Shown: positions 54,692 through 64,000 of the stretch, piece after piece
Numbering within the stretch: position 1 is the first letter of the stretch
Layout of the letters: each line of letters opens with the position of its first letter
From: Paramacrobiotus metropolitanus
Lineage: Eukaryota > Tardigrada > Eutardigrada > Parachela > Macrobiotidae
Assembly (NCBI RefSeq): GCF_019649055.1
Contig: NW_026570320.1
Location: 62,001 to 126,000 of the forward strand
Direction of reading: 5' to 3'
DNA length: 64,000 nucleotides
Made by a program: the position numbers and the translations under genes
The notes under the pieces: model-generated
Database searches by the model: none
Seen by the model: the letters and a program-made list of their open reading frames with translations, nothing else
Told to the model about the DNA's origin: nothing

Positions 54692-57450
54692 CAACCTTCG
54701 GCTACTGGCACCCAAATTGATGGCACCCAAATACACTTCGTACACGTTCAATTCGTGAAGTTTAATTAAGCGACCAAAAAGCATACGGATCCATCATTAT
54801 CGCCGAAACACCTACAGGGAATACGAAAGCATACCAGCTTTACTGCAGCTTAATTGTATCACACTCCAACATATCAAACGCATCGCAAAAGCGAATGAAC
54901 AAAAAGAGCCTTACACAATACTATACATAGGTAACGAAGCACGCATGTTTTCAGCGAGCGGTGCACCACATTTAGTTTTTCAGGTATTCAAGCGGACGAT
55001 CAAAATTCAAAAAGCGTTGAAAATTTTTTGGGTATGAGAGGGCCTGCGAGCGTCCACTGTATATTGCTCCATTAACGACACCGGCGAAATAAAGGGAACA
55101 TCAGATGGCGAACAATCGTTCTCGTTATTCGGGCTGCTCTCGTTTGGCACTTGCCCATTAGCCGCTTGAGTAGCTGTACTGCGGGCGCTGTTATCGCTCT
55201 GCGGATTCCGAACGGCTCGTAATCCCGAGAGGAGCCGTCGTCGCAGTTGGTGAAGCGAAGAAACATCGGTTCCGAGACAGCATTAATCTGCTGTACAATC
55301 TGCTTTGCTTCGCTAGCTCCATTTCCCACAGGACTAGCCATTCTCGTAGAAGACCCAGACGACTGCGAAGCCGGAGATGATGACCCGCCATCATCGTCAT
55401 GATCACTCTGTTCACCTGACCGTCTGCAAAAATCACAATTGTAAGTATGCGATAGCACAGGACACATTAGTATCGTGCTGGGATGTAAAGCAACGCGGTA
55501 AATTTACATCTCTAGTTAATAAAAAATATTCAGTTACCGTTTCGGTGGCTCGTTATTGTCCTGCATTTCATGACCTTCAGAACATGACTGGCGAGCCGAA
55601 AAGCGACGTTTCCGCTGAAGAGTGTCATTCACGCTCTCAAGTCCAGCGGAAGTAGTTGCTTCGTCATCTGGAGCGTTCGCTTCGTTGTCACCATTTTTTG
55701 TCCGTTATTAATTTTTTCTGGCTTCCTTCCATCTGAACACACACAAAATCTGTTATTGTCAAACAATTTCATGTTTAAGCATATGTTATTCTGGCTTACA
55801 GTGAACACAAACATATGAACACGTAGGCCGCAAATACTATTATGAACTAACCGCACTAAACCAATAAGAAAGGAACCCACGTTTAAATTATACGAAATAT
55901 TTACCATCAGTATTGCCGCTAACATCGCCATTCTTCGCAAGTCTAAGAAGCACACTGCAGAACCACTAGACCCTGAGTCTCAGAACAGACACTTTGTTAC
56001 ACAAGGCCTGCACGGAAACGACCATACTGCCCCTACGATGCCACCTGTGAGCGGTTGTGCTAACGAAACCTTCTCCAGTTTTGAACCTGTGTCATGTGAC
56101 GTTGTCTCGTCTATTCTCCGCCAGATTTCTGTCAAAAAGAAAAGTACCGGACCAAACGGGTTGCCCAACCGATTGATACCACTGATGGTACCACTGATTT
56201 CCGGACCGTTAACAGAAATGGTTAACCTGTCGCTGGCGCATGGCATTTATCCGGAGATTTTTAAACAGGCGGATGTGACTGCTCTTCCAAAATCAAACAG
56301 CCCAACTACACCAGATGACTTCCGGCCGATTTCTTTGCTGAGCAATCTGTCAAAGGTGTTTGAAAAGGTTGTGCAATTACAGCTGGTGAAGATGGTCAAA
56401 GCGCACAATATGCTTTCCGAGCACCAGTCCGGATTCCGCAATGGCCATTCATGTGAAACGCATCTACTTAAAGTGACGGAAGACTGGCGTAAAACCATGG
56501 GCGCCGGTCGTGTCACAGCAGTCTGTTTTCTTGATCTTAAAAAAGCATTTGATTCCGTTTCGCACAAAAAACTGTTGGCCAAGCTTCTTGACTACGGCAT
56601 AAAGGGAGCAGTGCTACAGTGGTTTTTTAGTTACTTAACCGGCCGCGTGCAGCGTGTACGTTCATCGACAAAAGTATCCACTTGGTTGCCATTACTATCT
56701 GGTGTGCCTCAGGGTACTGTTTTGGGGCCAATTTTATTTACCCTGTACATAAATGGCCTTTTGAACATTGATGTCGGCGATTGTAGCCTTGAATGTTTTG
56801 CGGACGATACCATTGCCTATGCGACTGGCAGAACGAAAACCGACGCTCGGGAGAAAATCGACCACGCGCTAGGTCGAATAACTTCCTAGTTCGAAGAAAA
56901 TTTCTTGTGTTTGAACGAACGAAAGTGCAAATTAATGTACATTTGTTCAGAACAGCACAGAGATAAATCTCAACCGTCGGTGAAACTTAATGAACAGAAA
57001 CTGGAAGTTGAAAAGTGCGTACGCTACCTTGGAGTAGACATTGAGCAGCACCTTAAATGGAGCAAGCACTTCGAGAGAGTCGAGAAGAATGCAAACTACG
57101 GGATATCCATGATTAATCGGGCAAAGGAAGGGCTGGGTCGGTCTCAACTTCGGAGCCTTTATCATGCCTGCGTCCAGTCACATTTGGACTATTGTTCGAC
57201 TGTGTGGGCGCCGGCGTCTGCGGCACTGAAAGAAGACTACAGCGCAAACTACAGCGCAAAGCATTGCGAGCCATGACTGGATACAAAGGTCCTTTCAAGC
57301 GGACCTTGTACCAGGAACTGGGAATCACTCCCATCCTCCATCGATGGAAGCAGAGCGAAGCGGTGTGGCTTTTTAAAATCTGGAACAAAAGCAAATTTCC
57401 TGTGCCGGATTATCTGTCTCGACTCGTGAACTTCCGGGATATGAAACAAC

Positions 57451-58317
57451 CAGTGTTGTATTTACTATTGCCCCAAAACCTTACTTACTTTTTACTTTTC
57501 GTCTGGCTGTTGACTTTACTATTTACTTTACTATTTACTTTTCATAATCTTTCTTCCTTACTTTTACTTACTTTTTACTTTTTTTATCGTAACCCTACTT
57601 ACTTTTACTAACTTAGTAATTACTAGTAAAATAGTATTTACTATTCGGCTTTTGCGATAAATCGCCATACGCAACAAAATTTTTCAATTTTGCCATAAAG
57701 TATGCATTTCTTAAGCATATTACGTATCTAAAACAAAAATAACTGCTTGTAATTTGGGACAGTGTGCACACCGATTAATTTTAATTTGTGCTCAGAAATT
57801 TGTTTCAATGAAGCGATTTGGTTCTGTGTAAAATTACAGTACGTATTTTTTGACAAAAATTAGCAAAAGTCATTACACCGTATCCGGTGCCAAGGTAAGT
57901 ACTGCAGCGAAGCAGCACTAGCTAATACGAGTTACGTGACCTGGCGGTCACGTAACTCGCCCTCCTAAGCGGTTGAAGCGTCTTCAGTGCAGCGAAATTT
58001 TAGCGATTCAGAAAACTTGTACTGCCAAACGTTACTGCTATGGAAAAAAGCATGTTCAGCAGAATTCTGATGATGCCCGTCACTTTTATCTGTTGCGGAC
58101 GCTTAGTAAAAAGGCTGTTTTACTAATTAAACTATTCCCGTTTCGCGCCTCTTACTTTTACTTACTATTTACTTCTCAAGCCTCGACTGCTCTTACTTTT
58201 ACTTTACTTTTACTTTTCCGTTTTGCTGCTTACTTGCTTTTTACTTAATTAGTAAAAGGCAAAAACGGCTTACTAAGTAAGGTTTACTATTTACTTTTAC
58301 TAAGTAAAGCAACACTG
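57451..58317. mobile_element. Non-autonomous hAT-superfamily DNA transposon (867 bp) with 8-bp target duplication
   Basis: The element begins CAGTGTTGTATTTACT and ends with the complement, AGTAAAGCAACACTG, giving CAGTGTTG terminal inverted repeats with related inner bases. It is flanked by perfect 8-bp duplications GAAACAAC at 57443-57450 and 58318-58325; removing the element and one copy restores the LINE reading. CAGTG termini and 8-bp duplications are hallmarks of hAT elements. The subterminal regions are packed with TTTACT/AGTAAA repeats, as expected for transposase-binding arrays. No transposase frame exists inside, so it must have been mobilised in trans. A perfect 14-bp hairpin lies at 57928-57959. 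Confidence 0.88.
57928..57959. repeat. Perfect 14-bp hairpin inside the hAT element
   Basis: CGAGTTACGTGACC at 57928-57941 pairs exactly with 57946-57959 across a 4-nt loop, near the middle of the hAT element. Confidence 0.85.
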
Positions 58318-59450
58318 GAAACAACACTACAACCTGCGGATTGGTAACCGTGTGGACACGAAAGTGAAAAAGAAGATCGGCGAGTCCACTTTCGCTGTAC
58401 GACTGAAGCAGCTGCTTGGTCACGTGCAGAAGGTCTAATGCGGAAATTTTAAACTCGGAAACTGTTGGGTTTTTTAAGTTTGCTTTAAAGGTGTTGGACT
58501 TCGAAGTGCTAGTTGGATAGCCTGTTCTGATCATTCTTGTTTCTTTTTATTTTTGGTTTTCGACCAGGCAAAGCAATGTCATTTTAACACCTGTAATGTC
58601 ATTGTCGAAGTCCCATGAATGGGTTGTCTGCTCCAGGAAGATAATAATAATAATAATGATAATAATAACAGCAGCACTGCCACCGTTCACGTCGGCAGGT
58701 TTACTGGTAGCATCACCAGACTCGTGTTCATCAGCAAAGTTACCACTTTCTGTTTCTCCATCACTGTGGCCATTTGCTGGCGAATCGCTGTCCAGATCAT
58801 CCTCAAAATCACCCGGTTGCGGAGCATCGTTGCCATTATCGTTCGGTTCCGCTAAGTTGAATGGATCAGCCAACATAATCTGTGGCTCGCCATCGGCCCA
58901 TCGCCATCATTCTGCGCAATGACAAGAGGAACTATCAGGCGCTGCTGCGGACGTCGACGCAGCTCCGAACCGGCTGTCTCGGATTCGCTCGCGGCATCCA
59001 CACTTCCGGATGCACGGCTAAAATATGGTTACGCACAGCACGAACAATGGCAGCGCGACACCCATGTTTCAGTGACATTACCGATGGTTTCGCTGCAAAT
59101 GAGTAACCATTCCTAAACTGATACATTATGACTCTTCAATTTTCTTTTGCAGACGACAGGTGCTAAACTACACCTCCGGTGTACGAAGACTTATTTTAAC
59201 TGAAAAACTTACGTAGTTCAACGACTTTAGCCTCCGATGTCGGATCCAATAAGCTACCAAACGAACAAGACATGAATTTTCCTTTTTCAGTTCATCTTTG
59301 TCAAGATGTGTGATTTTGACGAGCTAGAAATCCAAAACACAAAGGATTACTTACAAGAAAAAGCATTCAAGTGTAAAGCGTAAACCACGACATTACCTTC
59401 TCTTCAACCGGAACAATCATTTTTCCGCCCACTTTAAGAAACTTTGAAAC

Positions 59451-61025
59451 TTTGTACTGTGTATTATTCTGCATGTTACTATACATAAAAACTTAATGCA
59501 GGAATGAACAAAGTTGTAAGTAAATTTTAAAATATTTACGTTAAAAATGCCTGCGGCATGGGCCACCGCACGCGTGCTTCTGTTACGTTGTCACTTGACA
59601 ACTGGAGGGTCCACCGATGGTGCATTGGCTGTAAAATCACGAATAAGATCAAGACTAAGACATAGTTCTGCACAATAACATAGTATGCACTCGTGAAATT
59701 TGGAATTACAAAATTGTGTGTTCGAAAACATGTCATCGATAATTGAATTGAGTGTATGCGCCAGGGCAACCGCACAGGGACGGCAGTTTGTGACAACCAG
59801 CCAGCTTCCGGAAGTCGCTGTTTCTGTCGCTAAGCAGATGTTCGAAACAGCGACTTCAAACACTGCTCATTCAGCCAATGATCTGTTAGCCGAACCAAGA
59901 CCATAACTACAATGTGTAGAAAAATGTGCTCTACAGGGAAATGTTAGCTATCAAGTGGGAATCTATTACTGCAGTGACTTATTGCCGCCAGCGCTTTGCA
60001 CCATGAAATTCGGTATTATGAATTCCGTTATACTGCGCACCTGTAGTTTGCCCTGTTAGCGCTATGCTGAATTCTCTGTCAGTTAGACCACTCAGGCAAC
60101 GAATGAGCGTGTTTGCAGTTTGCACGGCACGGCCCCTCTACCGTATATACTACATACGGTACGTGCAGAGTACAGACAGTGAGTGCAGTACCGTACATGT
60201 AGGAGTTTTTATGGCACAGCACTTCCACCAGGCAAGGAGATTTTCCGAAGGACGTAGCGCTGCATACGTCCACGGGTATATTTATATATATATAAATATA
60301 TGTATGTATATAATATATACCAAAAAAGGAAAAAGTAAAAAAAGGAAGAAGTGGAAAAAGTAGAAACCAACATAATCGCAAAAAACGGTCGGACTGACTT
60401 AGCAACATAAACATACACATCTCAAGGAGATCTTTCGAACAAAAAAAAGTCCCCTAAAATCGGACCATAAATAGCCACAGGACGCTAGTATGAAATTTCT
60501 TCCCCAAAGTAGTTTTTTAAAAAACCGAGAAAAACGATAAAACAAACTAAGAGATCAAGGATATTCATAATAAGAAATTCATAATTTTCTAAAATTATTT
60601 TTTGTTAAATTTCTTGTAAACAAAATTCACAATAATTACGTCGGAGATATGGTCAATCGGACGATGTGCGTCCATGTCCAGCATGTAGATGACCACCGGT
60701 CAGACATACAAAAAAACCCGTATTTTGCCATAAAATACGCGTAAAAAATCCTTTAATTGTTGTTTACATTCTTAGGGATGAACGCAGCTGTCCAGCATGT
60801 AGCGCAAGGCCAAGTGACCAGTGGCCAATTTCTTAAACCCAGTTATTGCATGACTGGAAATGCTAAAATAAAGGGAATTAAGCTCAGTTTTATTGTCAGC
60901 GAGCATAATTTGTCCATTCTTGCTAGGGGACCACTAACCAAAAAGAGTTTGCACAAGAAAAAATTCGAAAAGTAATGAAGAAAATTGAAAAAAAAATTCC
61001 AAAAAATTGGAGAATTTAAAAAAAA
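59451..61025. other. Intergenic right of the inverted duplication
   Basis: AT-rich spacer with a TATATA microsatellite at about 60279-60318 and A-rich runs near 60320-60360 and 60961-61030. Open frames lack splice partners or recognisable domains. Confidence 0.45.
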
Positions 61026-61654
61026 TTATCCTAAACGCTTCAAAAATTCGCTTCGGTGATCCAGCAGCACGTGCGGTGAAATTTGCTTTTTCAAGTAGTC
61101 CCTTCTGTCGCTAGAGATTCCTTGTGTGGGCAATATTTTGAGAGGTGATACAATCATTTGGGCGGCCGGAACGTCTAAAATTAATAAAAAGCACTTAATT
61201 AGCAGTCTAAATAACGAAATAGCTAATTTGTCAATAACAGCACACAGAGCTTAAGGTTCTTTGCGTTATAGTATACTGTGTTAGTGGCGTTTCTTATAGG
61301 TATCAACAATAATTTTTGCAAAAATTATTTGTTATTATAAGTATATACATCACTCGCTAAATTAAAGTTAATTTCTACGGTGCGGAATGTACCATCTGAG
61401 GCCTGTGAAATGGAGGGAGGCTGCACAGCAGCCGGAGGTCCCTGTGTCATGGCTGGGGTTTCCTCCGCAGAGTCGCCTTCATCCAGCTCCAGACTGCTAC
61501 TCAGGTCCCCGTCAAACAGGTTTGACATGCCATCCGTGTCGCAGATATCAGACACATCCAGATTCGTGCTGCTCTCAGTATAGGGCAAAAGCTCCTCTCG
61601 TTCATTCTCCTCGAAAATGTTTTGCAGCAGCTGACGCGCTGTGAATTTGGCCAT
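61026..61654 (-). CDS. Small acidic hypothetical protein
   Basis: Not recognised. Exon 1 (61654-61354) opens with an ATG preceded by CAA and encodes MAKFTARQLLQNIFEENERE, then an acidic Ser/Asp-rich stretch (SSSLELDEGDSAEE) and VEINFNLA. It ends at A|GTGATG. Exon 2 (61174-61026), after ATTTTAG, joins in phase and encodes PAAQMIVSPLKILPTQGI and QISPHVLLDHRSEFLKRLG before TAA. The predicted product is about 149 residues. The consistent phase and open second exon favour a real gene, but the donor is weak. An acidic N-terminal piece of a degraded transposase was considered and cannot be excluded. Confidence 0.5.
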
Positions 61655-62216
61655 TTGCCACCAATAATCAAGTAAAAACTAGTAACTAAAAGTGTTAGAA
61701 CTTGTATAAATAGTATAAACAAATAAAACAAACCATTGCGCATGCAAACAAACGAGCCCTGCCGTCCGCAAAAATTTACAGCAAGTTTATATTCACACTG
61801 CTGTTGTTGCGCTGCACAAAGAAAAACAGGGTGATTGCGCAATTTTGGACACTGTACGGCCTACGGTTGACCAAACTGACCACCGACACCACAGGGTGGT
61901 AGAGCACTATTTTCTCTATAGTATAGCGTTGAAAAGTCGATTTGGCCCCCCCAGTCCCCCCGGACCATATTTTGCTCTGTACTGTAAAATGTGTTTTGCA
62001 GCGATTATGCTGGTTTCTACTTGTGTCGCTATTTATATACTAGTACCTGTAGGTATGGATCCATGTCGAATCATATTAGGTACTTTCAGTTCTGACTGCC
62101 TTATGATAATGCAGCCCAACGGCCTGTGCGTCATGCTCCTATGTGTCATTCAGAGATAACGCAAGCGTTGTGCATTGGTTTCTTGCAACAGTCAATGCCC
62201 ACTTTAAGGCAACACT

Positions 62217-62258
62217 GCCTAACGGTAAATCTAGTCTCGACTAGATTTTCCGTTGGGC
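62217..62258. repeat. Near-perfect 42-bp palindrome
   Basis: Left half GCCTAACGGTAAATCTAGTC is nearly complementary to the right half, centred on TCGA with no loop, with about two mismatches. Confidence 0.8.
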
Positions 62259-63162
62259 ATCGTTGACTTATCCATGCATGTGCGTGTTACATGTTACGGT
62301 ACACGTTGTACACGGTGAGTGCAATGCAACTGCACTGCATTGCACGTTAATGCTGTTAATACTGTAAGTCTGTACTCTGTACTGTGTTATCGACGCTGTG
62401 TAATAACAAATTTAGATTTAACATAATTACGAACGCAGAGGGATGCATATGCTACCGAGATGGCATTCATTACTAATTAGGTGGTAATTTCGCGCAATAA
62501 TTATTAATTAATTAAACAATATTAAAGCTAACTAGATAGTCCTTCAAGACGGCAGTAATTAGCTTACCGATGTAATGGAGATAATTGGATATACAGTAAC
62601 ATTTTGCGCTCTTTTTTTGCGTGTGCGATGTGAAGATGCATAAAGTACATGCACTCGGTTGTTTATCGACAGGTTGACTTTTAGTGTAAGTTCGGTCATT
62701 CACTTATCGCGGCAGTGACAGTTGGTATGTTATCGCATTATTGGGTAGTTTTTTACGCGTCATTTGTTGTTACTCACAGCAGCTTGGCTTTCTGTAAGGC
62801 TGACTTGCGATAAGCCAACAGAAATGAATTTGTATATTGTAACTTGTAAGTTTGTAACACAGGATAGGGAAAAACTGAGCTTGTAACTGAGGACAGACAG
62901 AACGTTTACTGACAATAGAGAGAAATTTACTGTAAACTCAAGAGAGACAGAAATGCTGTAACTCAGGATGGGCAGAGATGCAGAGGCAGAGGTGGAGCAT
63001 CTATGTGAACAGTGAAAGAACGCACTGAATGTCATCGTCAGTTGATCCAAAGTTTCAAGCACTAGTTTTTCGTTTACCTTTCCATAAAACTTCCTAACCA
63101 ACATCTCAGAAGATAGAAAGAAAAATTTGACGCTTTTGATCTCTGATAAGTGTTTTTTTGTG

Positions 63163-63281
63163 GAACCAAGAAAGTTATGCTTGTTTTGGTTTCTCGTAGA
63201 CATAGCATAGGGTGCAAGCAACGCCTCCATCGGACGGACCTATGCTAAGTCTACGAAACCAAACAAAACTTTCTTGGTTCT
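63163..63281. repeat. Foldback with arms of about 45 bp
   Basis: The left arm at 63163-63211 (starting GGAACCAAGAAAGTT, ending TAGCATAGG) is complementary with a few indels to the right arm at 63239-63281 (starting CCTATGCTAAG, ending AACTTTCTTGGTTC). A spacer of about 27 nt separates them. It may be a MITE-like remnant; no clear target duplication is seen. Confidence 0.8.
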
Positions 63282-64000
63282 CCATAAAACCTACTTTCAA
63301 AATATCAAAAAATTCTAAAATTTTATTCTCTATTCTGAAACATTAACTGGGAAGGTTCGTTAAAGTGACAACGAAAAACTGATGCTGCAAGTTTTGGAGA
63401 TAGTGGCAGTCGGAATCAGGTACCCAAAGTCGAGTAATACACGTATGCGCGTACGCGAGGTGGTTGCACTTGCCGCAGACTATTTCGCTAAAATAGCCGT
63501 CCAGCTTGCACTCAGGCAATCTTCCCAGTAAACAACTCCACAACAGAAGTTTTTTGCAGTTATTATGTAATAAAACCCGTCCTTCGGAACAGTCCCCACG
63601 GGGGACGCCCCGCTAGGGTTTCACAGTTGCCTGCACATTTACTTCCCGAGTGAGCAGAACGAGAAACCGTGGTGACCAAGGTTTTAACGCCGCGTGCCGG
63701 ATAAAATCTATTTTTTGGTTGCTTATCATCAGAAGGCGCAAAAGGTTCTTTAGCAGCGGCAATTTGGAAATATATTGTTGTTTTTGCGGTTCCAGTTAGT
63801 TTCGGCCACATTGACAGGCTCTCTTGCACATAGATCCTCGAAAGTCACTGGCAATAGTAGCCGCATTTGATTTGGCATCATTTTGAAATCCATCGTTGAC
63901 TTTTTCGGTGATATCTCTGGTGACTGTGCAACCTTTTCTCAAAATGAATTCAGGTAAGTTTGTTCTTGCCGCTTTGTAAATTGATTTCGGCACGGAAAGA

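Larger units (their letters stand above)
55925..58666 (+). mobile_element. 5'-truncated CR1/L2-like LINE, interrupted by a hAT element
   Basis: A non-LTR retrotransposon remnant in the exon of the PCMTD pseudogene. The open frame from about 55927 lacks the endonuclease and opens near the start of the reverse transcriptase. RT blocks include STGPNGLPNRLIPLM, DDFRPISLLSNLSKVFEKVV, HQSGFRNGHSC, AVCFLDLKKAFDSV, SGVPQGTVLGPILFTLYING and the catalytic FADD near 56797. A TAG at 56887-56889 and a frameshift near 57230 break the frame. The thumb region (KCVRYLGVDIEQHLKWSKHF) continues to the hAT insertion at 57451 and resumes after 58325 (GESTFAVRLKQLL). The 3' end is an (ATA)n-type tail at 58641-58666, and about 4-5 bp (TAACA) may be the target duplication. 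Dead on arrival by 5' truncation and later mutation. Confidence 0.88.
53872..59450 (-). pseudogene. 5'-truncated, TE-disrupted inverted copy of the PCMTD gene
   Basis: Minus-strand homologue of 28896-31585. It starts within the PCMTD exon encoding FLKVGGK (about 59450), keeps the following introns, and runs through the coding 3' half and 3' flank to about 53872, so it arose by DNA duplication and not by retrocopying. Lesions relative to the source include a one-base loss in the exon encoding LMSCSF (about 59270), loss of a T in TTTCTTTCG (about 55257) that shifts the frame after EPMF, an in-frame loss in the GNGS/ASEA region, and a LINE inserted in the acidic-region exon. The exon acceptor corresponding to the source AAG is CAG here. 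Without the 5' half and methyltransferase core it cannot make PCMTD. Confidence 0.9.
61655..64000. other. Right-edge region without a confident gene
   Basis: Contains a near-perfect palindrome at 62217-62258 and a foldback at 63163-63281. Short open frames on both strands toward the edge are not supported. On the plus strand an ATG at about 63943 (ATGAATTCAG followed by GTAAGT) might be the first coding exon of a gene beyond the window. Confidence 0.4.

Noticed and set aside
59536-59906. Opposed open frames of 70-90 codons
   Set aside because: No recognisable domain, no splice context, and overlapping frames on both strands; treated as chance.
62208-62224. CAACACTG followed by CCTAACGG as a second hAT end with target duplication
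   Set aside because: No matching CAGTGTTG start preceded by CCTAACGG was found in the window, and the bases are part of a local palindrome.

Overview
This is a gene-dense stretch of a metazoan nuclear genome, read as a bilaterian, probably an ecdysozoan with a compact genome such as a tardigrade. The phylum is an inference. What I see is animal-specific genes (an NK1/slouch homeobox gene, an insulin receptor substrate, MCTP, RNF146), almost all split by GT-AG introns of about 55-100 bp, small intergenic gaps, and animal-type CR1/L2-like LINE and hAT elements. There is no operon, Shine-Dalgarno or CRISPR signal. Gene models were spliced by hand from reading frame, splice sites and phase; where I call an exon set phase-checked, the coding bases sum to a multiple of three.

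Layout. 110-2262 (-): 5' exons of an NK1/slouch homeobox gene running off the left edge, followed by about 3.8 kb of gene-poor DNA. 6049-12240 (-): phospholipase D with PX, PH and two intact HKD motifs. 13420-14220 (-): a decayed reverse-transcriptase relic. 14776-16225 (+): Hsp90 co-chaperone p23. 16920-19177 (+): REXO5-type RNA exonuclease. 19605-21472 (-) and 21871-22869 (+): ALG3 mannosyltransferase head-to-head with a PUDP-like HAD phosphatase. 24141-26759 (+): MCTP-like C2/transmembrane protein. 27765-30640 (+): PCMTD-type methyltransferase-fold protein. 32426-33915 (+): five-finger C2H2 protein. 35098-35934 (-) and 36865-41441 (+): RNF146-like RING/WWE ligase head-to-head with an insulin receptor substrate. 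42242-44893 (+): eIF3e, with one apparent homopolymer frameshift. 45102-45904 (-): candidate amidated-neuropeptide precursor. 47321-50182 (-): monoglyceride lipase-like hydrolase. 51081-52583 (-): Cys-rich orphan. 61026-61654 (-): small acidic orphan.

The most structured region is 53872-59450. It is an inverted, 5'-truncated copy of the PCMTD gene and its 3' flank (source 28896-31585, about 22 kb away), still carrying introns and therefore a DNA-level duplication. It has decayed to a pseudogene and received a 5'-truncated CR1/L2-like LINE (about 55925-58666). That LINE was itself hit by an 867-bp non-autonomous hAT element (57451-58317) with CAGTGTTG ends and a perfect 8-bp target duplication. 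Three insertion or duplication events can therefore be ordered.

Functionally these are unlinked genes: signalling (IRS, PLD, MGLL, RNF146, MCTP), RNA and translation (REXO5, eIF3e), proteostasis (p23, PCMTD, ALG3) and transcription (slouch, C2H2). I see no gene cluster. The least explained items are the putative neuropeptide precursor, two orphan genes, several long hairpins or foldbacks, and two apparent introns of 44 and 46 nt.
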